From contig NZ_FRAS01000026.1 in the NCBI RefSeq assembly GCF_900142395.1, positions 1-52,728 of the forward strand: DNA of 52,728 bases, in the 5' to 3' direction. Every line of letters begins with the position of its first letter. Position 1 is the stretch's first letter. Positions 27,530 to 36,695 of the stretch are shown here, one piece after another. The notes under the pieces are model-generated. The model was not told where the DNA came from. It worked only from the letters and a program-made list of their open reading frames with translations, and searched no databases. This DNA is from Hymenobacter psychrotolerans DSM 18569 (GTDB lineage: Bacteria > Bacteroidota > Bacteroidia > Cytophagales > Hymenobacteraceae). Both the position numbers and the translations under genes were made by a program.

Positions 27530-27563
27530 AAAAGAAGAGGAACCTGGTTTCTCTTCTTTTTTT
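27530..27563 (+). terminator. Intrinsic terminator
   Basis: Stem AAAAGAAGAG / CTCTTCTTTT with an 11-nt loop, followed by a T run, 75 nt after the T9SS protein stop. A smaller hairpin (GCCGAAGGATATGCTTCGGC) lies just before it at about 27488-27507. Confidence 0.65.
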
Positions 27564-27600
27564 ACTGCCCTGTTTTTCCCTTCCCATCCAAATTTTTGCC

Positions 27601-28818
27601 ATGAAATTTTCCTTCAACATCTGGAAAGAGGAAATAAGCCTAGCGGTGCTGCTGGCCGGCGCCATCGTTTCGGTGAAGGCCACCCGGCCCGTCCCGCCTG
27701 ATTCTACCAGCGCCCGGATTCTGCAGGCCAAAGCTGGCGCCAGCGTGGAGCTGCCGGAGTTTGCCTTTCAGAAGTCCCGGCAGCTAAGCTACCGCAAGCT
27801 GGTGCTGCCAGGCCCGCAGTTTCTCATCAGCGACGACCCGGAGTATATCCGGGTGCCTGAGGCGGCGGTATTTCGGGAGCGGGTGCTGCCCGGCACCGTG
27901 CGCTTCTACCTCTACAACGTGAACGGCGTGAAGGAGCCCCAGAAGATGGACCGCAAAATCACGGCCCTTATCAAAAACCTGGGTTCCGGCCCCATGCGCC
28001 TGCAGATGCTGAAGTATTCAGCGCAGCCGCCCGGCGGCGACTACCTGAAGATTGGCAGCCAGGGCCTGGCCGACTACTTTGCCTCGCAGCCCAGCCCGAA
28101 GGTACGGCAGGTGAAAGCCGGACAGGCCGTAGCCCTGGACGAGAAATGGGAGAAGACCACCGTCAGCTATGATGACCTGGTGCACGGCTTCTACGAGTTT
28201 CTCATCGACCAGCCCGCTGAAATCACGGTGCTGCAGACCAGCCCCGGCACTCCTGGCCCCACGGCGCTGGCCCGCAACCCCACCGTGCTGCCCGGCAAAA
28301 GCAAGAGCGGGGCCGGCCGCGGCGTGTTTGGCGTGAGCAACTACCGCGTGCAGCCCGACTCGGTGTTCGACACCCGCCACGGCGCGGCCGAAATCACCGT
28401 GGCCGATGGCCAGCGCGACCCGTGGGTGGAGGGCACCGCCAGCCACACTCCGGAAACGGCCGTGCTCAAGGGCAACTACGGCGTGCTCTACGACATCAAC
28501 ATCCGCTGGCGCAGCACCGATGGCCGCGGCCTGGCCTTGCTCACGCGCAACGCCCGCGGCGGCGGACCCAACAACAACTGGTGTGGGGCCATGGCCACCA
28601 GCGTGGTAGTCAGTGCCGGCCTGCACCCCGGCGGCATTGTGAAGCTGCCCTCCGACAAAGCAGCCACCAAAAAGGAGCCCGAGGCGGTTGTTATCCAGGT
28701 TTTTGCCCCGCCCGCCGACGGCCAGGAGCAGTTGATTCACCTTACGTACTCGCCGCCTGGTGCCTCGTGCCTGCCCACGCCCATCACGCTGGTGCCGGTA
28801 GATATGCAGGCCAAATAA
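27601..28818 (+). CDS. Secreted or membrane-anchored protein of unknown function
   Basis: This 405-aa protein is not recognised. The N-terminus (WKEEISLAVLLAGAIVSVKA) is a weak signal or anchor. The body is beta-rich with repeated turns (VRFYLYNVNGVKEPQ, ALIKNLGSGPMRLQMLKY, then NYGVLYDINIRWRSTDGRGLALLTRNARG). The last third contains a conspicuous Gly/Asn/Trp/Cys patch (GGGPNNNWCGAM) and a second Cys close to the C-terminus. It lies between the T9SS protein (terminator in between) and an intergenic repeat. Nothing in it indicates an enzyme. A structural or binding role at the envelope is a guess. Confidence 0.6.
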   Translation: MKFSFNIWKEEISLAVLLAGAIVSVKATRPVPPDSTSARILQAKAGASVELPEFAFQKSRQLSYRKLVLPGPQFLISDDPEYIRVPEAAVFRERVLPGTVRFYLYNVNGVKEPQKMDRKITALIKNLGSGPMRLQMLKYSAQPPGGDYLKIGSQGLADYFASQPSPKVRQVKAGQAVALDEKWEKTTVSYDDLVHGFYEFLIDQPAEITVLQTSPGTPGPTALARNPTVLPGKSKSGAGRGVFGVSNYRVQPDSVFDTRHGAAEITVADGQRDPWVEGTASHTPETAVLKGNYGVLYDINIRWRSTDGRGLALLTRNARGGGPNNNWCGAMATSVVVSAGLHPGGIVKLPSDKAATKKEPEAVVIQVFAPPADGQEQLIHLTYSPPGASCLPTPITLVPVDMQAK

Positions 28819-28862
28819 TGCCGCCAAGCTGCATCTGGAAACTCACTTAAAGCTTACATAAA

Positions 28863-28960
28863 TGTCATGCTGAGCTTGCCGAAACATCCCTACTGCTTCG
28901 TTGCAATGCTAACCAACCGGTGTGATAGAGATGCTTCGGCTTGGCGGACGCCAGATGAAG
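28863..28960. repeat. Dispersed palindromic intergenic repeat (REP/MITE-like)
   Basis: The block contains GTCATGCTGAGCTTGCCGAA and, about 65 nt on, the imperfect reverse complement GATGCTTCGGCTTGGCGGAC. Repeats of this type (a sequence near TGTCATGCTGAGCTTGTCGA with its inverse) recur many times between genes in Hymenobacter-like genomes, from memory. A small open frame across it (28867-29073) is judged not to be a gene. The downstream stretch to 29112 shows nothing else. Confidence 0.6.
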
Positions 28961-29112
28961 CACGATGGACCGGAGCCCTCACGCGACTTAGTAAAAACCC
29001 TGGCTGGCTGGACCGGGAGTTAGGGGAAATTCATCTTTCACTGGTCTGTAGCAGCAGTTCTGGCGCGCTCTAACGCTGCTTTAGGTCCTTCGGGCCGCTT
29101 TTCATTTTCTCT

Positions 29113-30018
29113 ATGCAAATTCATTCGCTGGATCGTTCGCAGCCCTACGACTACGTCGTGTACGGGGCCTCGGTGGGCGGGATTCTGCTGGCGCTGCACT
29201 ACGCGGCCGCCGGCTACGACGTGCTGGTGCTCAACGCGTACGGCTTTCCCGGCGGCAGCGTCACGGAAAGCCTGAGCTGCCTGCAGCAGCGGCCTGAGGC
29301 GGCCACGCCGCACGCCCGGCAGCTGTTCGGGCCGCTGCTGGCCAATCCCTACGCCCTGGTGCACGAAGGGCCGGAGGGCTGCGTGCTCAACCCGGAAGTT
29401 CTCAAAATCAGCTTGCAGCATGCGCTGGAAGCGTCGTCGGTGGCGCTGCTGTTTCACGTGAAGGCCCGCGCGCTGGCCCCGGCCGACGCCGATGGCTACG
29501 CCACACTTAGCCTGATTGGCAAGGAAGGTGAATTCATCGTGCGGACGCGCCGCGTCTTCGATGCCACCGATGCCGGCCACCTTACGCGCCTGGTGCGCCG
29601 CACCGGCCAGCTCACTGGGGCCCGGCTGTGCGTGTTCACCAGCCCCGTGCCGGAAGCTGCCGCCGCTACCATCCAGGCCCTGGCGGGCCTGCAGCAGGCC
29701 GTACGCCTGTCCGATGGCCGCTACTGGCTGGCTCTGGGCCTGCCCGCTGCGCATCCCACGTTTGTTGAAACCACGGCTAACGATATGCTGGATACCCTGA
29801 CTGCCGTGCTGGCGCCGCTGCAAGCCCGGTTGCAGATTGTGCCGGCCGAAACCCAGCTGCTTTATGAAGCTGCGCCAGCCGATTTCAGTGGCTACTTCAG
29901 CTGCGCCGCCGATTTGCTGCCCGGCCGCGCTTATGCGCCTCACCAGTGGCTGCAGCGCGCTGCCGACCTGGAGGCTGCCGTCGTGGCCGCTCAAGCCGCG
30001 CAGCCAGCAGTTCAGTAA
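29113..30018 (+). CDS. Short FAD-dependent oxidoreductase-like protein
   Basis: This 301-aa protein starts with a Rossmann-type segment (YDYVVYGASVGGILLALHYA ... LNAYGFPGGSVTES). The dinucleotide motif is degenerate (GASVGG instead of GxGxxG). It is about 135 residues shorter than its neighbour at 30083 and lacks that neighbour's C-terminal FAD segment (LVAGRCISSTREGHSA). The two share the pattern around YGFxGG, so they are probably paralogues. It may be a non-catalytic partner or a reduced form. They are 64 nt apart and likely co-transcribed. Confidence 0.7.
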   Translation: MQIHSLDRSQPYDYVVYGASVGGILLALHYAAAGYDVLVLNAYGFPGGSVTESLSCLQQRPEAATPHARQLFGPLLANPYALVHEGPEGCVLNPEVLKISLQHALEASSVALLFHVKARALAPADADGYATLSLIGKEGEFIVRTRRVFDATDAGHLTRLVRRTGQLTGARLCVFTSPVPEAAAATIQALAGLQQAVRLSDGRYWLALGLPAAHPTFVETTANDMLDTLTAVLAPLQARLQIVPAETQLLYEAAPADFSGYFSCAADLLPGRAYAPHQWLQRAADLEAAVVAAQAAQPAVQ

Positions 30019-30082
30019 CCAACCCAATGCCGAAAGATGGAACGCCCAGTAACGGCCTTCCCCTAAGACGAGACTTTTCCTT

Positions 30083-31396
30083 ATGGAGCTGAAGCAAAAA
30101 TACGATGTGATTGTGGCTGGGGCTGGTATTGCCGGCATTGCGGCAGCCGTGAAGGCCGGGCGGATGGGCGCTTCGGTGCTGCTGGTGGAGCACTACGGCT
30201 TCGTGGGCGGCATGAGTACCGCGGGGATGGTAGGCCCGTTCATGAAGCACACCGTACACGGCCTGCCGCTGGTGCGGGGGGTGTTCGAGGACCTGGAAAA
30301 CGGTATGCGCCGCCAGAACGGTATGATTGACAACGGGTTCTATGCCAGTGCGTTCCGCTCCTCGGCCTACGAGCTGCTGCGGGCGGCGGGTGTTACGGTG
30401 CTGCTGCACGGCGAAATTGCGCGGGCGCAGCGCGAAGGCAACCGCCTCGCCGCCCTCGATGTTCTCGTTGATGGCCGCGAAGTGACAGTGGCCGGAGACG
30501 TATTTATTGACACCACCGGCGACGCGCAACTGGTTTTTCTGGGCAACTTTCCGTGGGTAAAGGGCGACGAAAAAACCGGCCTGCTGCAGGCCCTGACACT
30601 GTTTTTTCGCATGGGCGGTATCGATATTCAGCGGGCCACCGACTACGTCCAGGCCAACAAGCATGACTTCTTCGACTGGATGACCTACGATTTCGACTTC
30701 TCGAAAATCGTGTCGGTGGCGGGCTACTGGAGCAACGTGCGCCGCGCCATCGCCGAAAAGCGCCTGCCCCCGGAAATCGAGTATATCTTTTTCACTACCC
30801 TGCCGGGCTCCGGCGAAGGTTCTTTCAATACCAGCAATGTGCTCGGCCTCGATGGCTCCTCCTCACCCGACCTTACAGCCGCCGAGCTCACCGGCCGCAA
30901 TCAGGTAAACCAGCTGGTGCAACTGATTCAGCAGGAACTACCCGGTTTTGAAAACTCCTACCTCGTGGAAACCGCCGTGCAGGTCGGCGTGCGCGAAACC
31001 CGCCGCGCCGTCGGCGACTACGCCGTAACCGGAGCCGACGTACGCAACATGCACAAATTCCCGGATCCGGTGGCGCGCTCCAGCTACGGCATCGACATTC
31101 ACGGGCAGAAGGGCGAGGATTCCGTGCTGGAGCACGTAGAAGAAGGGGAGTACTATGAGGTGCCCCTGCGCGCCCTGCTGGTGCAGCAGGCCGACAATCT
31201 GCTGGTGGCTGGCCGTTGCATCTCTTCCACCCGGGAAGGCCACAGCGCCATCCGCATCATGCCTACTTCCTCGGCTACCGGCGAAGCCTGTGGGGCGTTG
31301 GCGGCCTTGGCCGTACGCAACAATCAACTGTTGCGGGATATTGCCTATGAGCGGTTGAAAGCGGAAATAGCGTACAATCTCAGCTTGGATTACTAG
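30083..31396 (+). CDS. FAD-dependent oxidoreductase (FAD_oxidored family)
   Basis: This 437-aa protein has the FAD-binding motif DVIVAGAGIAGIAAAVKA, the GFVGGMSTAGMVGPF segment typical of the FAD_oxidored family (PF12831) often found in Bacteroidota sugar loci, FIDTTGDAQL, and the C-terminal FAD-contacting LLVAGRCISSTREGHSAIR with ATGEACGALAALAV. No signal peptide is seen, so it is cytoplasmic. It is the last gene of the catabolic locus and probably oxidises or reduces a sugar intermediate; the substrate is unknown. Confidence 0.82.
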   Translation: MELKQKYDVIVAGAGIAGIAAAVKAGRMGASVLLVEHYGFVGGMSTAGMVGPFMKHTVHGLPLVRGVFEDLENGMRRQNGMIDNGFYASAFRSSAYELLRAAGVTVLLHGEIARAQREGNRLAALDVLVDGREVTVAGDVFIDTTGDAQLVFLGNFPWVKGDEKTGLLQALTLFFRMGGIDIQRATDYVQANKHDFFDWMTYDFDFSKIVSVAGYWSNVRRAIAEKRLPPEIEYIFFTTLPGSGEGSFNTSNVLGLDGSSSPDLTAAELTGRNQVNQLVQLIQQELPGFENSYLVETAVQVGVRETRRAVGDYAVTGADVRNMHKFPDPVARSSYGIDIHGQKGEDSVLEHVEEGEYYEVPLRALLVQQADNLLVAGRCISSTREGHSAIRIMPTSSATGEACGALAALAVRNNQLLRDIAYERLKAEIAYNLSLDY

Positions 31397-31463
31397 GTAG
31401 CGTAGTATTATCTCATGGTGCCTACACCTGCATAGAATTTTCTCATATTCCTTCGTTTCCGTC

Positions 31464-31946
31464 TTATGGATGAGGTTGAACCCCTGTTTCCGCCTCCTGA
31501 ACGGTTCTTTCCCCTACAGGCGCACCGGGTGCAGATGCCGCCTTCATGGTTGGCTCTTTAATTGGCGGAGTAGAGAGTGGAAACGACAAGCCAGTTATCA
31601 ACTCCCCAAACACCGGGTTATCGGGCAGGGGCTGCCCGGCATTGCCGTCCGGCACCTGGTTGAACAACACGACTTCTTCCGCCGGGGTACTTTGCGCCAG
31701 GGTGCCGGTCAGCTACGCCGGCGTCACCAGCTGCTGCAGGTCGTGCACCAGAATGGTTTTGGTGCTCACGTCCACGTTGTAAAGCTGGTTCAGCGCGTTC
31801 ATCTGCGCGGCCGCGCTGCTGCCCAGCGTGAGGGCGTCGGCCAGCAGCTGCGCGTAGCGCCGGGCTTTTTTATCGGCCAAAGCCCGCAGGCGGATAGCGC
31901 GCTTCATGCGCCGCTTGTATTGGGTTTGATACGCCGTCAGAGGCAT
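31464..31946 (-). pseudogene. Small accessory helical protein with in-frame TAG
   Basis: The frame starts MPLTAYQTQYKRRMKRAIRL, has a strongly basic helical N-terminus (ALADKKARRYAQLLADAL) and then LYNVDVSTKTILVHDLQQLV. A TAG at 31713-31715 interrupts after VTPA. The same frame continues as LTGTLAQSTPAEEVVLFNQV and onward to a TAA-type end about 83 residues later. The copy at 989-1393 reads Gln at the stop position (VQLTTTLA), so a CAG-to-TAG change is the simple explanation. Full length would be about 160 aa. The function is unknown. It lies downstream of the 248-aa gene at 32025 on the same strand, beyond a terminator. Confidence 0.75.
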
Positions 31947-31967
31947 AAGAAAACGCGTTACAGGGTT

Positions 31968-32005
31968 GAATAATAAAGCGGCCGGCCGTTGCCAGCCGGC
32001 CGCTT
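31968..32005 (-). terminator. Intrinsic terminator after the 248-aa accessory gene
   Basis: Read on the minus strand: stem AAGCGGCCGGC / GCCGGCCGCTT (11 bp) with an 8-nt loop, then TTTATTATT. It separates the 248-aa gene from the small pseudogene. Confidence 0.8.
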
Positions 32006-32024
32006 CTCCTATGCTGCGGCGCCT

Positions 32025-32771
32025 TTACGCCACGTACTCAATAGCCAGCGGGTTGGTGCTGTTGTTATTGAGCGGGTAGTTTTTGCCGTTCACCTGCTGG
32101 TAGAAGTTGATGCCGACCACACCAACCACCAGGGAAGCCGCGGCCGGCGCGGCCGGGAAGGTGGCCACCACCTGCTGGTTGGCCAGCGGGGCCGTGTTGA
32201 TGGGCAGCACCCCCAGCAGAGCCGCCACGCGGGCTCCCGTGAAGGTCATCGTCTCCATGTCCAGCTCGGCCGCGGCAAACACCACCTCGAAGTGGGTAGC
32301 ACGCTGCGGCGCGGCAATGTCGCTGACGGGGTTCAGCGCCGGGATGCTCAGCGTCACGTCCGCGCCGTTGCCCGTCACCTCAAACGGGAAGTACATCGTC
32401 TGCCCGATGACGGCCCCGGCGTTGAAGTTGAAGCCCAGCAGCGGGGCCGAGTTGGCTGCGTCGAACACACGCTGCCCCCGGTCGTTGGTTTCATCCAGTG
32501 CAATGACCTCACGCATCACCTTGGTCAGGCGGGCCGCCACCTGATTGTCGCTGGCCGCCGAAATGGCTACCCGCAGCGCGTCGCGCAGCAGCTTGCTGTA
32601 CTTGGCCGCCAAGCCGAACTCGTTGGCGTTTTCGCGGGTGCGCTCCATGCTGGCCTTGTTGGCGAAAGCCGCTTTGTTGCTCGCCGGCTTTTGGGCCACC
32701 GAACCGTCTTTGCGGAACACCAACCCACCCACCGTGCCGCGCAACCCCAGAATTCCGGTTTGTTGTGCCAT
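32025..32771 (-). CDS. Conserved Bacteroidota accessory protein of unknown function
   Basis: The start was set at ATG 32771 (MAQQTGILGLRGTVGGLVF); the longer frame runs through the promoter region. The 248-aa product has an N-terminal pattern of the form MAxQxGIxxLxGTxGxLxFxK followed by RTRENANEFGLAAKYSKLLRDALR, which I recognise as a recurrent Bacteroidota hypothetical family (DUF6266-like N-terminus), and a C-terminal beta-rich half (PFEVTGNGADVTLSIPAL, THFEVVFAAAELD). No signal peptide or catalytic motif is visible. It diverges from a small HTH-like gene. Its role is unknown; nothing here ties it to a phage or a toxin. Confidence 0.7.
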   Translation of the reverse strand: MAQQTGILGLRGTVGGLVFRKDGSVAQKPASNKAAFANKASMERTRENANEFGLAAKYSKLLRDALRVAISAASDNQVAARLTKVMREVIALDETNDRGQRVFDAANSAPLLGFNFNAGAVIGQTMYFPFEVTGNGADVTLSIPALNPVSDIAAPQRATHFEVVFAAAELDMETMTFTGARVAALLGVLPINTAPLANQQVVATFPAAPAAASLVVGVVGINFYQQVNGKNYPLNNNSTNPLAIEYVA

Positions 32772-32822
32772 TGTTGTAAGCAGGGTTAGGGTGAAAAAAA
32801 GTTGCTCACCAAAGCCGCGCAG

Positions 32823-32851
32823 CAGGTATATCGGCGCTGGTGTATACCAAA
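32823..32851 (-). promoter_or_regulatory. Candidate Bacteroidota promoter for the 248-aa gene
   Basis: On the minus strand TTTG (32848-32851) and TATACCTG (32823-32830) are 17 nt apart, close to the Bacteroidota -33 TTTG / -7 TAnnTTTG pattern, about 50 nt upstream of the ATG at 32771. Confidence 0.4.
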
Positions 32852-32920
32852 GTTGTGCAACTATTTTTGCTGATATTCGCTTGCTGCCCCAATTAACCCC
32901 GCATACCCCACTATACTTCC

Positions 32921-33115
32921 ATGCCACGCATCTGCCTCTATCCCAAAGACGTAGCCACCCTCACCGGCCGCAGCTACGACGCCGCTAAGCGCCTGCTGCG
33001 CCGCGCCCGCCAGGCCGCCGGCAAACCGCAAGGCGCCCTGGTCACCGTGCAGGACTTCTGCGCTTACACTGGCCTCGACACTGTTGAAGTGTCCGCTGCA
33101 TTGAATAGGAAATAA
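32921..33115 (+). CDS. Small helix-turn-helix-like protein
   Basis: This 64-aa protein (MPRICLYPKDVATLTGRSYD ... FCAYTGLDTVEVSAALNRK) looks like a compact winged or excisionase-like DNA-binding fold: YPKDVATLTGRSYDAAKRLL is helix-turn-helix-like and basic (RRARQAAGKP). Similar short proteins (YPKDVxxxTGRS) recur in Bacteroidota genomes. It is divergent from the 248-aa accessory gene with a 149-nt shared upstream region, so it may regulate that gene. The start is the only ATG that gives this conserved N-terminus. The 110 nt downstream show no other feature. Confidence 0.7.
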   Translation: MPRICLYPKDVATLTGRSYDAAKRLLRRARQAAGKPQGALVTVQDFCAYTGLDTVEVSAALNRK

Positions 33116-33226
33116 GTCCAGCTCCAGCCACCTCCGTCCGTACTCGAAGGTCGCTCGTAGCATAGTAGGGCTACGCACGGCTGAGTCGCCGGTCGTTAAG
33201 AGGCTCAGGTGTACTGCCTGGCTGCG

Positions 33227-36205
33227 TTACACCAGCTCACCAATGGCTTTTTTCAGCGTGGCAGTGGCTTTCCAATGGCGCAAATTGGGTTGTGCAGCCT
33301 CTGCTGGCAGTCGGCCGCTACGGCTGGCCAGCTCGGCATACAGTTCAACCAGCTTCTTGGTATTGCGCAGTGGCGCGACGGGTAGTTCAGGCAACAGGGC
33401 ATCCAACACTTGCTGCAACGCGTCGTCCGTGGCGGCATCAATGGCGCGGGCTTGCTGCAGGTTGTCGGCCAGGCGCTGCACGGGAACAAACTCGTTGGCC
33501 AGGAAGCGGCCCAGCGTTGTACCCAGGGTGGCGGGCACCAGCCGACCCGTAGCGCAGGCCGCCAGCAATACTTCCAGGGCCAGGGCCCGGCACGCCGGGA
33601 CTTTGTGCATCAGCCCCAGTGCCAGCAGCAAGGTGGTAGGTTCCGTGAAGGCCGGGCCGCGGGCCAGCAGCTCCTGCAAGGCGGCCTGCACTACGTCCCG
33701 TTCCAAAGATTCCAAACCATCGGCCCAGGCGGCGGTACGGACTACGTGCCAGTGTAGGGGCGCTGGGTTGTGCGGCACCAGGCTGGCCACGAACCGGTAG
33801 TCAAGGGGCAGCACCCAGCCAGCGTGCTGCATGGCCGCGAAGCGGGCGTGCTGCGAATACAGCAGCAACGGCGACGGGGGTGTCTGGCTGGTGTACTTGC
33901 TCGGAAACTGCAGCACCGTGTACTGATGCGTGACCGTGGGCTTGCCCGGCTTCCACTGCTCCACCCAGGTGTTGGTTTTCACCTCGAAGTGCCACCCGGG
34001 TACCCAGGGACGAACAACGCCGATGTAATCCGTCGGCACCACTGCCGTCAACTCCTCAAACACGCCTTCGGGCTGGCGGGTGCGGGCGGCCACGGCCCAC
34101 AGCCAGGGCCAGGCGTCAGCCAGGGAAGAAGAAATAGCGTTGCCTGGCAGCAGCTGGCTTAGGCGCGTGGTCAGGTGTTTGAGCACGGAGGGCTTGTGCT
34201 CAGGCTACAGAGGCAATGGCTGCATGGCCGGGGCCAGCAGCCATTGCAGCAGCGCCCGCAGCTCGGCGCTTTGCAGCCGGGGCAGTTGGGTCAGGGCAGC
34301 TTGCGCATCGGCTGCGTCGGCGTAGGCGGTGCGGGCCAGGGCCACGACCAGGTCCGCCGGGTCCGGCTCGGTGTGCGCCGCCTCGTAGGTCAGGAGCCTT
34401 TCCACCAGGGTGGTAGGCGCCAACCAGTGCGGGGCGTGCGAGGGCGTGCTGAGCAGGGGCAGGCCCGAGCGGGCGCGCAAGTGGTATTCCGCCGCTACGA
34501 AGCGGCGCTGTTGCACCAGCACCAGCGGGTCGGAGGCATCCTGGTCGTGGCGCACGTTCACCTTCTCCACGCGCGCCACAATGAAGCCCTGCGCCCAGCT
34601 CAGCAGCAGGGCTTCGACCAGACCGCGGTGCCCGCTCAGGCCGTTGCTGGCAATAATGGCCGCGGTCTGCTCATCCACTTTGCCTTTCAGGGACGACCGC
34701 ACCTGCACTAGGTAGGGCAGCAGCTGCTGGCCGTAGTCTTCCGGGTACCGGAGCTGCAGCCGCCGCAGGCCATCCACCCAGCGTTCCAAAGCTAGCACGT
34801 CGTTGTAGCGCAGCACCTGCCCGGTCAGAAACAGCAGCTCGTGCCAGTCGGCGACGGGTGCCACCGCGTTGGCGGCTGACAAATCGGGCACAAACGCGGC
34901 GTTCGGCGCGTAGGCGACGGCCTCGGTGGGCTGGGGCGCAGCGGCCGGGCTGAGCCATCCCACCAAGTGCTGGCGGGTTTCCGCGGTCAGCAGGTCGGCG
35001 TACAAGCCGAGCGAGTCCGTCAAATCCGTGGCTTGCTCGGGAGTGAGCAGCGGCTGCTTGGCTTGCAGAATAGCTACGAGGAGCTTGCCGGCTTTGGCCT
35101 GCACCGCGGAATCGGGGCTGGCCAGGGCGGCCACGGCTAGCCGGCCCAGGTCCGGCGCCAGGGAGGGAGCCCGCTTGAGCAGCTTCTCGAAGCTGCCCAG
35201 CAGCGTGCGCTGCGCCGTATTGAGGTCCTGCCGCGTCACGAGCAACTCCGCGTACACCAGTAGCGGAGCCGGCTCGAACTCGGGGTGCAGCCAGAGCGCC
35301 TTTAGCTGGTCCAGGGCGAAGTTGACCACCTGCGGCTGCGCGTGGGCCAGCAATTCCACTAGCTCCTGCTGCCGGGCCAGGCGTTCTTCCGCGGTGGGCT
35401 GCAGGGCCAGAAACAGGTTCTTGAACCAGGTCAGCAGCGGCCGGCGAAAGTCCCGCCGCATAGCTGCCAGGGTGCGCGTGAGCAGGTCGGCCCGGTCCAG
35501 GCGACCCGCCGCCACCAGGTGCTGCAGTACGTCGAGCCACCGCACGTACTGCTGGGCCACGCCCGTGTAGGCCAGGGAAGAATCCACGGAGGTGTCGTAG
35601 TCGAAGAAAGCCAGCAGGTCCCGGCGGAAGGTGTCGGCAGACTCTTCGCACTCGCGCAGCAGCTTTTCCCCGGAGTGCGGCACGGGCTGCTTTTCGCGGC
35701 GGTGGTAGCTCTGCTCGGTAAGCCAGTTCGCCAGCGTGCGGGCAAAGAACGCCGGCTCGTAGGCCACGAGCTGCCGGGCTTCCAGCTCCCGCAGTAGCCG
35801 GTAGTCGGGCAGGCCCCACGGGCCGCCCTGGCCTTGGCGCTCCAGCCATTCGGCCAACCAATTAGGCCGGGCATGCTCGGCCACGGTGAAGAAATACGCT
35901 TCGTTGGCGGCCCGAATAGCACCTTCGCCCCAGTGTATGCCCAGGCGTTCGTTCAGTCCCGTCATCTCCTTGCGCGTGTACGTCGCCACCCCCGCCAGTT
36001 GAAGCATGACCAGCTGGGGCTCTGTGCCGGTACGCCCCCACGTGGATATCCCCAGCTGCCGAATCTCGGTTAGCTCCCGGCGCAGGGCCTTGGTTTTGGC
36101 GCGAACGGCTACCACGTCTTTCTTGTCGAGGGCCAACAGAAAAGGCACGAGCTGGTCGGCATTCTGGCGGCGGATAATCAGTTCGAACGTATCGACAGAG
36201 GACAT
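33227..36205 (-). pseudogene. DUF6493-like large helical protein interrupted by in-frame TAG
   Basis: Two open frames of 666 and about 320 residues lie in one reading frame, separated only by a TAG at 34205-34207 (AMQPLPL-stop-PEHKPSVLKHL). Read as one gene it is about 990 residues, the size I expect for DUF6493-type proteins, which are long helical-repeat proteins found next to SWIM zinc-finger genes in MoxR/VWA-type loci. The N-terminus (SSVDTFELIIRRQNADQLV) and C-terminus (WKATATLKKAIGELV) look complete. It overlaps the upstream truncated gene by TGATG, so the two were translationally coupled. Without readthrough the product lacks its last third. Confidence 0.65.
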
Positions 36206-36471
36206 CAGCTAAGATAATCGGTAGATGAACGGAGGAAGTAAGTAGGAGTAATCCTCGCCCGAGAAGCCCCGCCCACGCGCACGTCCCCGGCGCTGGCCAC
36301 CCGCGCAAAATTGGGGCGCGCACCGCGCCAGGAGTTTCGCAGGCGTCCCCAGAAAAAGCAGGAGGTGTCAGTCTGGACCTCCTCGGCGAATGCGGAAAGC
36401 AGCAGGGCGTTGCCGTCCGGGCGCTGCTCCAGGGCCGAGGGTCGGGCGTATGTATAAGCGAAATCAGACAT
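36205..36471 (-). pseudogene. Internally deleted SWIM zinc-finger-like gene
   Basis: This 88-aa frame starts SDFAYTYARPSALEQRPDGN and continues TDTSCFFWGRLRNSW, an N-terminus I associate with SWIM zinc-finger proteins that normally run to several hundred residues. From about residue 48 the sequence no longer resembles that family, and no CxC...CxH SWIM motif is present. Its TGA overlaps the ATG of the DUF6493-like gene (TGATG), the arrangement expected if the original gene's 5' and 3' ends remain and the middle has been deleted. It could instead be a genuine short gene. Confidence 0.45.
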
Positions 36472-36648
36472 GAACGCGGCAACGAATCAATCAGGCTACC
36501 AAGCTACCAAATTGCCCTGGCTCCGCCGCGCTTGGGTGAAACCCTCCCGCGGCCATGCTGAATGATTACCAAATCTTCCTTAAAAAGCACACTTTGTCGC
36601 AGTGAATGATTAGCAATGAATAGATGGCCCACACATTAAATTCCAGCC

Positions 36649-36670
36649 AGGATAAAGGCAGGATAAAGGC
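36649..36670. repeat. Two tandem 11-bp units
   Basis: AGGATAAAGGC occurs twice head to tail in the AT-richer gap between the recombinase and the SWIM-like remnant. A small hairpin (CACCAACC-CA-GGTTGGTG) follows at 36673-36690. The rest of the 36472-36695 gap holds nothing recognisable. Confidence 0.6.
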
Positions 36671-36695
36671 ACCACCAACCCAGGTTGGTGTATAT

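Noticed and set aside
28867..29073. Small open frame in the intergenic repeat
   Set aside because: It translates the dispersed palindromic repeat; no coding features or initiation context.
31397..31463. Search for an island attachment repeat of the tRNA-Leu 3' end
   Set aside because: No matching stretch was seen here by eye, so no att site is annotated.
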